A DNA stretch of 64,000 nucleotides, taken from the NCBI GenBank assembly GCA_963575745.1, contig CAUYUJ010000647.1:393501-457500 (forward strand), read 5' to 3'. Positions 42,483 through 52,944 of this stretch are shown here, one piece after another; position 1 is the first letter of the stretch; every line of letters starts with the position of its first letter. The position numbers and the translations under genes were made by a program. This DNA comes from Prorocentrum cordatum. Taxonomy: Eukaryota; Sar; Dinophyceae; Prorocentrales; Prorocentraceae. The notes under the pieces were generated by a model, which saw only the letters and a list, made by a program, of their open reading frames with translations, was not told the origin of the DNA and searched no databases.

Positions 42483-43007
42483 ATGGCATGCTCGGTGCAA
42501 TTCTCAGGGAGACGGCTATTGAGAGACCATCTGGCCTTCGATTCTCCCAGATGCAGCTTGGCATATCACTTGCACGGCGCTGTGTTAGACCTGGTTCATG
42601 CCAGACAGCTTGCACAGCAAGCAGTAGCAGACAAACATATAAACAACTCGGATACGGTAGTCGGAGAGCAGCATACCCAACACAGGTCAGCATACCGGAG
42701 CATGGGATCAATGCTTGCCTTTTCGCATGTTGATGACGATGAGGCAAGCGACCTCCTCCAAGAAGCAGAGTATGCGCATGATCCCGGTACTGTGCAGAGC
42801 GTCCGAGCCTTGTTTGCACGAGCGAGAGACGAGGCTCCAGAGCAGTTGACGGTACAATGCGCAGATCGTTTGCAGAAGTTTCGCACGCACGATACCAGCA
42901 GCCAGCGTCGGAATGGCTGCCAAGGAGGGTGCACCGCATTGAGATTTGTGTGTTCAATCTTCTCTCGGGCAAGCGCAGAGAAGGAGATATATGCAGGCAT
43001 GGGTTAG
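42483..43007 (+). CDS. Hypothetical ORF, 174 codons
   Basis: ATG at 42483 directly follows a TCC/TCA array. The product begins MACSVQFSGRRLLRDHLAFD and has an acidic helical middle (DDDEASDLLQEAEYAHDPGT). No family recognised. The opposite strand is also open over the same span, which weakens the call. Codon bias is milder than in the GC3-rich exons elsewhere. Confidence 0.3.
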   Translation: MACSVQFSGRRLLRDHLAFDSPRCSLAYHLHGAVLDLVHARQLAQQAVADKHINNSDTVVGEQHTQHRSAYRSMGSMLAFSHVDDDEASDLLQEAEYAHDPGTVQSVRALFARARDEAPEQLTVQCADRLQKFRTHDTSSQRRNGCQGGCTALRFVCSIFSRASAEKEIYAGMG

Positions 43008-43110
43008 AAGGAGAGCGACACACGACACACTATCACATCATCATGTTGTGCGCAGATATTGCCATAGACAGTGAACTCGGAGATCTCACCAACCATGACA
43101 CGATACAAGA

Positions 43111-44090
43111 GTGGGCCACACACACACATATTGGAACGGCGCGTCTGGAACACGGGGGGGGGGGGCGTGCGAAACGTGGTGTGCAGCACGATGGCACGAG
43201 GGAGAGCCTCCCCCTTGCGTACACGGGTTTGGTTCTGGGGTGTGCCCTGTGCCACCCCAAGGCAAGCGCTCCAATTGGATATGGGCAGCCGACGCATGTG
43301 GTCAATCATCTACCCTCTCGGCTGTCACATCAAGACTGGTACCCCGGGCTGGTTTGAACATCCTCAGCCAGTTGTTTGGCAGCCCCAAACCCCGTCAAGT
43401 TGCAGGCTATCATGGCAGCCCCCACGACGGTAACGGTAGATTTCGACCAGTGCACCCACCAAAACCAGGACCCCACAAACATTGGCAGGGTTCCCACGAG
43501 GCTCCTTGGAGTGCGACTCCCAGTGTCCACCAAAGGTTCCAAGGCAGATGCCCCCATCCCAAATTTACCCACCTCTACCTTTTGGGAACGAGTCAGGACG
43601 GCAAGTTTCGGACCAAATACAAGAATACCTTCCCACCTCGTATGTGCATGGCACTTGCGTTGGCTCCGGGATTCCATTGCCTCCATATACTGTGAAGCAG
43701 GTGCCAGTGATGAGACGCACCATGATGACTCGGAGAGGCTTGCCAATGGCAGCGAACTGCTCAACCGTCTGAGGGCCTTCTATGAGAAGGACATAGATGA
43801 GGAGTTTGAAATTGCACCAGAATTTGCTCAGAACAAGAAGCTTTCTTCCCACCAGAGAGCTGATCCTGAGCTTGCCAGACTCACGGACACGTTTGAGGAC
43901 AGTACGCAGGCGAGCGTCGAAGTTCCTACTCCAGCTCCGGCTCCAGCTCCTGGGAACCTCTTTCCCTCCATCCCTGAGGCATTGGACGAGCAAGAATTTG
44001 TAGAATCCAATGGATTTTTTGGCCCCGCACCCTTGTCGGCTTCTCCCCCGCCGCCGCCGCTGCCCCCCTCCTCGCCCGAACAGCTCGCCT
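43111..44090 (+). pseudogene. Degenerate retroelement-like coding fragment
   Basis: Two overlapping + frames each hold part of what looks like one domain. Frame starting 43376 has TVDFDQCTHQNQDPTNIGRV then PTRLLG (about 43432-43520). Frame starting 43111 has HLYLLGTSQDGKFRTKYKNT then PRMCMALAL (about 43575-43670). I associate the order FDQC...PT.LL...HL.L.G...+FRTK...P..C..LA with algal retroelement polyproteins, from memory and unverified. A Pro/acid-rich spacer follows to about 44030. At least one frameshift separates the halves. Confidence 0.35.
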
Positions 44091-44620
44091 GCATCGCGGC
44101 GAACAGGGAGGCGGCTGCGCCAACGCCGGGAGGCCGAAACTGCCCAACGAGCAGCAGAGGCCGCCTGCGCCCGCGCGGCCGCCCACGCGGCCCGAGCGCC
44201 GCCGTGGGCTTTTCTTTCCTTTTCTCTTTTCTTCCAGAACACGGACGATGGTCCCAAATCCGCGTCTAACTTACCTCCTCCTCCTCCTCCTCCTCTTTTC
44301 TCATCCTTGCCTTCCTTCCCCTCCCCCCTCGCATTCTCTGGCCTCCTCCCCGTCCTCCCCCCCTGCCTCCTTCCCTCTTTTTCTCCTCCTCCTCTCCTCC
44401 TCCTTCTGCTCCTCCTGCTCCTGCTGCTCCTCCTCCTCCTTTCTGCCTCGTTCGAACGGCAGCTCCTTGGTCAGTGCCTTGCTGCCGCGCCTTCGCCAAA
44501 TTGTTATAAATTGTTTATCCTTGCCGAGTTGGGCCGGTTTATCTTTTGTGGTTGTTTGGATCGACGGATTCCTGACCGCGCCGGCCCCGCATGTGCTATA
44601 CATCGCTTTACAGGTTCCCT
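44091..44620. other. Arg/Ala-rich GC segment, TCC array, spacer
   Basis: 44275-44445 is a TCC/TTCC array. The flanks carry no supported gene. Confidence 0.5.
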
Positions 44621-45449
44621 TTACGGGAGAAATTTGCCCGCCTTCCTGCATTTTCTTTTCTGGTTGGTAGCGGAGCACACTCGCCCCTCCAATGCCACGG
44701 CCGTCGTGTCCCGCCGCGCCTCGATGGCCATGGCTCCCACTCTCCGTCGCTCTACATCGCGACGCATGCAGGAGACGTCATTCAAAAGTACCGCAGGTGT
44801 GGGCCAGCCCATCCTCAGGAACATTACGGTGTGCCGCTCGACGTGCCGCTCTGTATCCCGCTCTACATGCGCCTTCCACATCATCGCCTTTGTGCACCTC
44901 TTCGCGCTCACTGTGACAGGATACGTCACTCCAGGGTCCGTCGAGGCATCCAGGCATCCACCAGGACCAGGGGCCGACAACGTGCACAACCAGTATTTTT
45001 CTAAGGACAACGCCACCAAGATCTACAAGGACCGCTCTGCGACCCATCCCGGGCATGCGCGGACTGTGCCCAGGCAACTCGCGGACCCCAAATTGTCAGC
45101 GCCCCCGCCCGTGGGGGTAGCCTCAGATGTTAGACATCTGCGGTGTCAGAACAAGGTACCGATCTTCTTGAGATCGTGTCTCGAGCGCCCTGGGAGAAGC
45201 AAGCAGAGTAGAGACCTCCGGCGACTCTCGTTGGCGCCGAGCGGGGAGGCATTGGGAGTTTGGGAATTGTGTGTTTTACCCCCCCCCGAAGGTAACTCAG
45301 TGAAGGACATGAAGACTGGGACGCCATCGCTCCGAGGCACCGCGCCTCGGGACCCGATCCTTCGCGTTAGCTACGCAGACCCGCCAGCCGGGCAGGACGT
45401 GATCCCGACCCACAATCCTCTAGACGATCGATTGTGCACTTGGTGGTGA
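44621..45449 (+). CDS. Undecided overlapping ORFs
   Basis: The + frame to 45449 (for example ITVCRSTCRSVSRSTCAFHI and later DNATKIYKDRSATHPGHART) and the minus frame 45019-44621 (for example CTKAMMWKAHVERDTERHVE) are both free of stops and both of mixed composition. No motif decides between them. It could be a single gene on either strand or chance openness. Confidence 0.2.
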
Positions 45450-45819
45450 CGCGGGATTGTGATTCCCGCGATTGTTTCGCGGGGTTTTCCGAATGCAGTG
45501 AACACCGCAGTGGCGCGACAAAAGCATGCGCCCAATGCGCTGACGAAGAGGAACACATCCAGGGCAAGTATCCTCGGCGGCTCATGCAGGGCCGCTTGAG
45601 GATCCCCGGCCTCCAGCGCCTACGCGGCGCGTGGACGCAGCTGCACTCCAGATGGAACGCCATCGGACTCGGCGTGCTCGCCATCGCAAGGTGCATCGCT
45701 TGCATGGGCGCAACAGGCGGCAGCGGCAACATGTGCCACCTCCGCACATGGGGGCCCGAGCGCCAGGCCCGCGTGATTTTCCAAAAATGGGTGCGCGAGG
45801 TGATGCTCTGGTCAATGGC
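45450..45819 (+). CDS. Doubtful ORF continuing upstream of a composite repeat
   Basis: A frame from 45434 to 45991 reads a Cys/Trp-containing sequence (AQCADEEEHIQGKYPRRLMQ and onward to WVREVMLWSMATSW) before running into the CTTGGGG repeat. No ATG start near the beginning and no recognised family. Confidence 0.2.
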
Positions 45820-46230
45820 GACATCGTGGGATGCCTCGGGCCTCTTGGGGCAGTTTGGAGGCGTCATGGGGGCCGTTTTCGGTCCAGTTGTTTTTTTTTT
45901 TGGGGGGGGGGGGGCTTTTGGGGGATCTTGGGAGCCTCTTAGGGCCTCCTGGGCGCCTCTTGGGGCAGAAGGCTGGGATTTTCTGTTCTGAGTCCTCTTG
46001 GAGGCCTCTTGGGCCGTTTTGGGGTTGTTTTGGGGGCATCTTAGGGCGTGTTGGAGCGTCGGAAAGCTGAAATTGCGAAAAGGTTCGAAGCCTCCAAAAA
46101 CCAACGGGAAATCAATACTTTTCGCCTTGTTGGGCCCTGTTGGGAGGCCTAGTGGGGCGCTAAGGTCCCCTCTCAAAAGGTTTAGGAGGTTTTCAATCGA
46201 TACACCCAACCCGCACAATAAAGATGTGCG
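45820..46230 (-). repeat. CTTGGGG-type composite repeat (antisense copy)
   Basis: Units GGGCCTCTTGGGG and GGAGGCCTCTTGG, a T/G run (45890-45915), and reverse complements of both cores: CAGAAGGCTGGGATTTTCTG near 45965 and GGAGCGTCGGAAAGCTGAAA near 46050. Confidence 0.65.
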
Positions 46231-47582
46231 GTAAGGATGCAATGGCCTTGGAGGGCCATGTTAACGCTTTTCTTCGAGCAAGGCTGGCCAGCGACAGTCG
46301 CTAAGGATGGGCCGAATGGGGAGGATGCAAGGGTAACCTCGGGCAGTCGCGCGTCCTCATGGAACGGGTGGGCTGTAATCGCCCCCCCCCCCCCCCCTTT
46401 GTGCCGCTTCCCCTCGCCTCTCCCCCCACCTTTCGTCCGACCCGAACCTCCGCCGGCTGCCCCGCCTCGCTGTGCCCGCCCCTCCCGCGGCCAGCCCGAT
46501 GTCGGAGCAGCCCGCGCCGCCGGCCGCCCCGGATCCGGAGGCTGGGGCCGCGCCGTCGTCCACCTCCCAGAGATATTCTGGGCATCCGATGTTTTGACAA
46601 CAATTCCCGGATAGTTCTCTGAGAGCCAAGAGGGCTCCAGGTTCGAAGCCGACAGGCAAGGGTCGTCCTGGAGCTCGTTCAGGCTTCCGGCAAAAATCCC
46701 CGCAGAAGTTGCCTGAGCCTCCAGCGCGTTCCGGTAAGTAGGCCTTTGTTTGTGTTTCCCAATGCGTGCGCCGACAAGCTTGCCAGGAACTCCTTCCAAG
46801 AGCTTCCAGAATTCCATCGAAGGACTTTCCAGAACCTTCTGTTCGCTCGTTATCTGGGTTTTGGACACCACAAGCCCGGCTACACGTAAAAGTGACCTTT
46901 CCCCGGAGTGACCTTTCCCCGGAGTGGCCTCGGGCCCTGGCGACGAAAACATGTTTCTAGAGGAAAGGAGGGGAGGGGAGGGGAGAGGAGAGAAGACGAT
47001 AAGCGAAGACAAAAGAGGGAGAGAGAGAGAGAGAGGGGGCACGAGGAGGAGGAGGAGGCAGAGCAGTAGAAGGAACATGAAGAGGTGGGGAGGAAGTAAG
47101 GAGCTTCTCTCATTGCTTCTTCGACCATCTCTTCTCGTACAAGTATATTATCTTATCATCTCTCCTATCCTCTCCTCTCACCTCCCCTCGCTTCCTCCTC
47201 TCTTATTTTCTCTTCTCGTATTGGATCGCATATACTTGTCTCTTACCTCCATCCTTATGCTCGTCTCTTCTCTTCTCTTCTCTTCTGTTCTCTTCTCTTC
47301 TTCACTGATATCTTCGCTATCTTCCCCTCCCTGGATCTTATATTGCCTTTCCCTCTCTGGTGTATATATATATATATGTACAGAATCTCGTGTGCTCGCA
47401 TTCTATTTTATGCAGTGTCTGCTCTTCTCGTAGGTTCTCTTATTTGTCCTCATCGTCTCTTGCCTTCTGCTTTCTACTCTTGTCGTCTCGTCTCGTTTCG
47501 TCTCGTCTCCTTTTTTTATTCTCTCTCTCTCCTCCTCCTCCTCCTCCTCCTCCTCCTCTGAAGAAGAAGACGCTTTCTGCAG
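46231..47582. other. No gene supported
   Basis: Contains a C run at about 46381-46398, a purine tract 46960-47060, a CTCTT-rich stretch 47120-47340, a short (TA)n at 47362-47378 and a (TCC)n tract at 47530-47560. A 298-codon minus frame across 47078-46182 has no motif and covers low-complexity DNA. Confidence 0.4.
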
Positions 47583-47715
47583 GTCGAGATGGCCACGCGG
47601 GCGGCGCTCGACCACCGCGCCGCCTACGCGTCGCGCCAGAGCACGACCACGCGCAACCCGCACGTCGGAAAGAAGGGCAGGTCCCTGAAGGAGCGCGCCA
47701 CCCCCTGGCAGCTGG
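47583..47715 (+). CDS. Putative exon
   Basis: After TTTCTGCAG the frame reads VEMATRAALDHRAAYASRQS and continues TTTRNPHVGKKGRSLKERAT. Strong GC3 bias, an acceptor, and TCC arrays on both sides mark it as an exon island. The 3' limit is uncertain. No family recognised; the basic GKKGRSLKER segment could be nucleic-acid binding, which is speculation. Confidence 0.45.
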
Positions 47716-47719
47716 CCCT

Positions 47720-47959
47720 CCGGACCTCCCCTTCCGGTCCCCCTCCTCCCCCTCCTCCCCCTTCTCCCCCTGCAGACCTCTCTCTCTTTCTCCCCCTCGG
47801 GTCCCTCTCCCCCTTCCCCCCCTCCTCCTCCCTCCTCTCCTCCTCCTCCTCCTCCTCCTCCTCCTCGCCCTCCAGACCTCTCTCCTCCTACTCCTGCCCT
47901 GCTCCTGCTGCTGCTGCTCCTTCTCCTCCTCCTCTTCCTCTTTTTCCTGTGCCATCCAG
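47720..47959. repeat. (TCC)n-rich intron-like spacer
   Basis: CCTCC/TCC array between two exon-like islands, ending at acceptor CCATCCAG. Confidence 0.75.
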
Positions 47960-48025
47960 CGGCCTACACAGCACGCCCACTGCTGGCGCAAGGGCGCTGG
48001 CCACTCCTGCGTGGCCCTGGCCGCC
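47960..48025 (+). CDS. Putative mini-exon, 22 codons
   Basis: Between CCATCCAG and GTAATG the in-phase frame reads RPTQHAHCWRKGAGHSCVAL then Ala-Ala. The two Cys and three His suggest a metal-binding segment but the span is too short to classify. It probably belongs with 47583-47715. Confidence 0.4.
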
Positions 48026-48228
48026 GTAATGATTTTTCTCCGGCCCCCCCCTTCCCCTCCTCCCCTCCTCCTCCTCCTCCTCCTCCTTCTCATCCTCCTG
48101 TTCTCCTTCTCCTCCTCTTCCTCCTCATCCTCCTGTTCTCCTCCTCTCTTCCTTCCTCCCTCCTCCGCCTTCTCCTCCCCGCCTCCTCCTCCTCCTCCTC
48201 CCTCCTCCTCCTCCTCCTCCTCCTCCTC

Positions 48229-48259
<31 letters not shown>

Positions 48260-48295
48260 TTCCCTTTCCCCGCTTTCTTGTCTCCGATTGCAGCC
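48026..48295. repeat. (TCC)n array
   Basis: Pyrimidine array, nearly pure from 48190 to 48255. Confidence 0.9.
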
Positions 48296-48487
48296 TCGGC
48301 GGTTCGTGACGTCTCGCCGTGGCAGCCGCCAGTCTGCTTGGCCAGGGCGTCTCGATTGACCAGCAAACTTCGGCGGCTTATCCTTGACGTTGCACATCTG
48401 CTTGAGAAATTCGTCCTCATCCTCGTCGTCCTCCTCCCTCGTTCCCTTCCCCCATACCTTGTCCTTGCGGGGTCCCAGCTTGGCCAT
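48296..48487 (-). CDS. Putative exon with acidic segment
   Basis: From ATG at 48487 (minus strand) the frame reads MAKLGPRKDKVWGKGTREED, then DEDEDEFLKQMCNVKDKPPK and FAG. Coding character is good to about 48375. Beyond that a second frame (VNRDALAKQTGGCHGETSRT) is equally protein-like, so a frameshift or a hidden splice is possible before the TCC array. It lies antisense to, and just downstream of, the 47.6-48.0 kb islands. Confidence 0.4.
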
Positions 48488-48689
48488 AGGCCCCCCCCCC
48501 TGGCAGAGCTGGAGCTCTCATGGCGGCTGCGGTATGTCTCCAAATCCGATTAGTTTTCTCTCTTGCGCAGCCTCTCAGCTACAAGGCACTCGCGCCTTCG
48601 GATCTCACGAATCCTGGTTCCTCCCCCTTTCCTCGGGCCCCCACCGCCCCCCGACCCAGGAGCCGATCGCCGCTGCGCCAGACTGGGTC

Positions 48690-48810
48690 GCTTCTCGGGG
48701 TGCGAAGGTAGCCGCGCTTCGCGCGTCGCTCATTGGGCCAGGGAAGCGCCCTTCTCCAGGGCTGCGGCGCGAGGGCGCGAAGATAGCCGCGCGTCGCGCG
48801 CCGTGGGGCG
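48690..48810. repeat. GCGAAGATAGCCGCGC dispersed repeat, copy B
   Basis: GGTGCGAAGGTAGCCGCGCT at 48698 and GCGAAGATAGCCGCGCGTCG at 48777 mirror the two units of copy A at 15178-15310. Confidence 0.55.
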
Positions 48811-49442
48811 GGCGGCGACCCGCCAAGTCAAGTTACCCAGGCCAGCGCGAGACGCTGGAGAGAATTCGCTTTGGTTCCGCACGGACACCCTGCCGTGCAT
48901 CTCTTTATCATCACAACGGGTCATCTGGGATGTTGAGGAGGACGTGAACGCCCTTGAGCCCCCCGGCGCCTCCTGGAAGGTGCGATACATATGGCCTCGG
49001 GATATCGATCTAGTCGGCCCAGATGTAGGTATTCCATTCCTCGATTGGGGACCCAGGAAGTTTTGACACAATCAAGACGAAGCGCTTGACAGTTTTCGGC
49101 ACGACTCAGGATGGAAAGGTTTCATGGGAGCCTTGCATACCTCTGCAACTCCGTCCCTAGAGTGCATTAGCGTGCGCTAGTGTCTTCGTGATCGACGATG
49201 CAGCGTCGCTCTAGCGCCGATAAGCGTAGATTTAACTTCGATTGGCGCTTGTTTGAGTCCTTTAGAGACGGCGGGTGTCGATTCGCAAGAGCCAGCAAGA
49301 TGGCATGGGAGGCTCCCATGAGTTGCCAAATGATCTCACTCTCTGTTTGGGGTGTCCAAGAAGGGGGGTGACTATGTGCTTGTGTGTGTGTGTGTGTTTG
49401 TAGGAGGGAGTTCCTTCAGTGCACCGCCCCCAGGGGCAATCC
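48811..49442. other. No gene supported; decamer repeat copy B
   Basis: 49150-49335 is related to 31620-31760, with AGCGTCG, TTCGATTGGCG, GTCGATTCGCAAGA, TGGCATG and GAGTTGCCA boxes. A short (TG)n lies at 49381-49399. A + frame ending at 49066 (ASWKVRYIWPRDIDLVGPDV) is protein-like but has no start or family. Confidence 0.4.
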
Positions 49443-49841
49443 CTACTTCACTCCGACCCACGCTTGCTGATCCCTGAGCTCTTGCAGGCCGTGGCAGACC
49501 AGTGGGAGTCCGGGCGTCTCAGCGGATGACGCCAGATGCCTCTCGACCAGCGCCGCGACTTGACGTTGCGCCTCGGCGAGCAGGCCAGGGCGACCTCCTG
49601 CAGACCGATCTGGGGATGTGCCGCCCCTGAGGAGGCCTCGGCCTCCCCGGCGCGCCCGGGCCCAGCGGTGTGCAGCCCCCCCCCTTCCTGGGCGACACGC
49701 GGCCTGGGAGGACGGCCGGCCCACCTCCCGCCGCTTTCCCGACGTCATTGGCGCCCCCGCCTCGCGCGAGGCCACCCCGCCGGACTGCGTGGGGAGTCCG
49801 TGGGCACTTCTCCCGACGAGACCGTGCTGGTCGCCCGGCAC
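49443..49841 (-). CDS. Hypothetical ORF, 132 codons
   Basis: ATG-started minus-strand frame. The N-terminal half is Arg/Gly-rich and ambiguous. The C-terminal third (LLAEAQRQVAALVERHLASS and onward) reads as an amphipathic helix and is the most convincing part. No family recognised. The + strand is also open. Confidence 0.3.
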   Translation of the reverse strand: MPGDQHGLVGRSAHGLPTQSGGVASREAGAPMTSGKRREVGRPSSQAACRPGRGGAAHRWARARRGGRGLLRGGTSPDRSAGGRPGLLAEAQRQVAALVERHLASSAETPGLPLVCHGLQELRDQQAWVGVK

Positions 49842-50009
49842 GCCTTGGGCGCCTCCAGCTTACCTTGATTTGAACGTATTTTTACCTAACTGCGAAGACT
49901 GATAGGTTTCTAGTGGGATCAAAAGAGGGCAGCAGATCACTCCACAGGGGGGTCCGGGCAGGTGTTGGGAGTTGCCGGGCGGCAGGTGCCGGGCTCGTTT
50001 TTCACCAAC

Positions 50010-50580
50010 AGTCACACACTTCGTGCTCTTCGACTTCCCAGAACTCCATTCCCAGGCCACATTCTCAATACCCGGATGCAACAGTCACACACTTCGTGCT
50101 CTTCGAGATCCCAGAACGCCATTCCCGGGCCACATTTAGAATAACCGGATGCAACAGTCACACACTTCGTGCTCTTCGAGTTCCCAGAACTCCATTCCCG
50201 GGCCACATTCTGGAGGGCCGGATGCAACAGTCACACACTTCGTGCTCTTCGAGTTCCCAGAACTCCATTCCCGGGCCACATTTTGAATGCCCGGAGCCAA
50301 CTGTAGGCCACTTCGTGCTCTTCGAGTTCCCAGAACTCCATTCCCGGGCCACATTTTGAATGCCCGGAGCCAACTGTAGGCCACTTCGTGCTCTTCGAGT
50401 TCCCAGAACTCCATTCCCGGGCCACATTTTGAATGCCCGGAGCCAACTGTAGGCCACTTCGTGCTCTTCGAGTTCCCAGAACTCCATTCCCGGGCCACAT
50501 TTTGAATGCCCGTAGCCAACTGTAGGCAACTTCGTGCTCTTCGACTTCCCAGAACTCCCATTCCTGGGCCACATTTTCAG
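50010..50580. repeat. Minisatellite, about 70-bp units, 8 copies
   Basis: Each unit contains CACTTCGTGCTCTTCGAGTT, CCCAGAACTCCATTCCCGGG, CCACATTTTGAATGCCCGGA and GCCAACTGTAGGC or GCAACAGTCACAC. Units 5-7 are almost identical, while the first three are diverged. It ends directly at a GGA array. Confidence 0.9.
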
Positions 50581-51365
50581 CAGGGGCAAGAGCACGACGA
50601 GGAGGAGGACGAGCAAGACCAGGAGGACGAGGACGAGCAGGAGCAGGACGAGGAGCAGGAGGAGCAGGAGAAGAAGGACGAGCAGGAGGAGGAGGAGGAC
50701 GAGCAGGAGGAGGAGGACGACCAGGAAGAGGAGGACGACCAGGAAGAGGAGGAGGAGGAGGAGGAGGGGAGGGGGAGGAGTACCAGGAGGAGGAGGAGGA
50801 GGAGGAGGAGGAGGAGGAGGAGGAGGAGGAAGAGGAGGAGGAGGAGGAGGAGGACGAGGACGAGGAGGAGGAGGAGGAGGGGGGGGGAGAGTACCAGGAG
50901 GAGGAGAACGAGGACCACCAGGAGGAGGAGGAGGAGGAGGAGGAGGAGGAGGAGGAGGAGGAGGAGGAGGAGGAGGAGGAGAGAACACCAGGAGGAGGAG
51001 GACGAGCAAGACGAGGAGGACGAGAACGAGGACGACCAGGAAGAGGAGGAGGAGGAGGAGGAGGAGGGGGGAGGGGGAGGACTACCAGGAGGAGGAGGAG
51101 GAGGAGGAGGAGGAGGAGGAGGAGGAGAGGAGGAGGAGGACGAGGAGGAGGAGGAGGAGAGAGGACGAGGAGGAGGAGGGGGGGGGAGAGCACCACAGGA
51201 GGAGGAGAACGAGAACACCAGGAGGAGGAGGAGGAGGAGGAGGAGGAGGAGGAGGAGAGAGCACCAGGAGGAGGAGGACGAGCAAGACGAGGAGGACGAG
51301 AACGAGGACGAGCAGGAGGAAGAGGAGGAGGAGGAGGAGGAGGAGCAGGAGAAGGCTGAGGCTGA
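50581..51365. repeat. (GGA)n array with GAC variants
   Basis: GGA array with GGACGAGC and ACCAGGAGG interruptions, a higher-order block AGAGCACCAGGAGGAGGAGG that recurs, and TGAGGCTGAGGC at its right end. Confidence 0.95.
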
Positions 51366-52609
51366 GGCAGGCTGAGGCTGAGGCTCTGACTGCGACTGCC
51401 GTTGCCGCTGCGACTGTCATCGCGAATGCGACTACGACTGCGAGAACAGCAGAATTCGACAACTGGATTTTCATCTGAATCTTAAGGGGAATGCTTTCAG
51501 ATATGCTCCTACACATCGCTGTTAGGTTGCTTTGCCGGGATAATTTAAGCTTTGGTATGTCGATGTGGTCGGCAATCGGTTTCAATAAAAACAAATGTGG
51601 TTGTTTATATTTGGATAGCAGGTACAATTAAGTTAAGTGCTCGGGACCTCCCCTCAAACTTAAGTGGCCGCCAAGAGGCACCGAGCTCTCCTCATCACGT
51701 TCCCTTCCCCATCCTTCTCTACTTCCCATATCAACACATCATTCATTAACGTGGCGATGATGGCGATAATGCAGCGTCGAGGTTCTTGGGGCAAGGAGAA
51801 GACAGTCCAGCGTCGAGTGCAACACGCTTCCAAGTGCGACGCCGCATCGATACCGCAAGCCTGCAATGCATGCGCGTCGCCCGAGGGGTCCTTTTCGAGG
51901 CCCCGGGCGATTGCATTTACCCCCCCCCAGCGCGTGCCCGAGCACGCGCGCCTAACCAGCGGGGTCAAGTGGCTCACACCCCGCGGCCGTGCTCCCCCCG
52001 GTGCCCCCTGCTTGCCTGCCTGCTTGCTGCCCCTCCTCCCTCCCCCTCCTCCTTCCTCCCCCTCCCTGTCCTCGCTCTTCTCCTGGGCCCAGAGGCCGCG
52101 TGCTGGCGCGAAGCGGTCTTTTCTCCTCCTCCTCCTCCTCCTCCTCCTCCTCCTCCTCCTCCTCCCCCTCCTTCCAGGCGCTCTTCGCTTCGATAGACCC
52201 AGGCAGCGGCCGAATATCGGCCTCGCTGCCGGGGCGCAGCTTTGGCTTGAACTTTATTCCTGTCTCTCTTGCTGCCTACCTGACCGCTTTGTGACCGGCC
52301 TTGCCGTGTAGAGTGGCCTCTGGACCCTCGAGAGTCAATGATAATTCGGACTGTTAGAGTGCCCGCTGTCATGGCCATCCACAGAACCCCGACTAAGGGG
52401 GGTTGTTTGTGCAGGCTTTTGGGACGATTTCATGTAAGGCAGGACCTACGAGGAGCCCTTTCTTCTTAAGAGGGCCGCGTTCTCTTACCCTATTTGGGTT
52501 GACCCACGAGCTTTCTGAAGCCAGAGTCCGAGGGGATGCGTTCATAGTGATAAGCAGTAGCATTGCATTTCGCCTCACAATATATCACAGCATTCAGGTT
52601 CAAGTCGCC
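51366..52609. other. No gene supported
   Basis: Lower-GC sequence 51480-51660, then a (TCC)n array at 52121-52165. It ends in an acceptor-like CACAGCATTCAG (52586-52597) before the ATG at 52610. Confidence 0.45.
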
Positions 52610-52882
52610 ATGGAGGAGGAACCTCCTCCCCCCCGGGTGCCATCATGGGCTTGTTATACATGTGATAATGGGATCCCTCAGGGGGACCTAACACCCCCCG
52701 AACGCCTTAGGTTTGTACAATGGGATCGTACTGCGTACAACAGGGGGCAATGGGTGAAGTTGGCGAGAATTTATTTTCGTTTGGATTTCGACCCGAAGAT
52801 CGACACATACATGTTAGCAAAGATGGTCCACGCCCACTGCAGCGATTGGGACAAGCAGAACAAAGGGGTGCAAACGTGGTGA
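52610..52882 (+). CDS. Small hypothetical protein with CxxC
   Basis: ATG lies in an excellent eukaryotic context (GCCATGG), with an upstream AG acceptor at about 52596. The 90-residue product starts MEEEPPPPRVPSWACYTCDN and continues through FVQWDRTAYNRGQWVKLARI. It has one CxxC, many aromatic residues and a C-terminal Cys/His pair (HAHCSDWD), suggesting a small metal-binding or exon-limited product. The frame is open upstream to 52403 without another good start. A GGCTGCTTCGGCC motif begins 49 nt after the stop on the same strand, as with other ORFs in this region. Confidence 0.55.
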   Translation: MEEEPPPPRVPSWACYTCDNGIPQGDLTPPERLRFVQWDRTAYNRGQWVKLARIYFRLDFDPKIDTYMLAKMVHAHCSDWDKQNKGVQTW

Positions 52883-52931
52883 GGAAGGATCATGGGGGGG
52901 GGGAAGGGTTGCCGCATCGCACGATTCCATT

Positions 52932-52944
52932 GGCTGCTTCGGCC
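52932..52944 (+). promoter_or_regulatory. GGCTGCTTCGGCC hairpin motif 1
   Basis: Exact copy 49 nt downstream of the 52882 stop, sense orientation. The flanks add a T-A pair (TGGC/GCCA). Confidence 0.55.

Noticed and set aside
50158-51009. 283-codon ORF with repeated NVAREWSSGNSKSTK-type units
   Set aside because: It translates the 70-bp minisatellite plus the TCC strand of the GGA array; units change frame.
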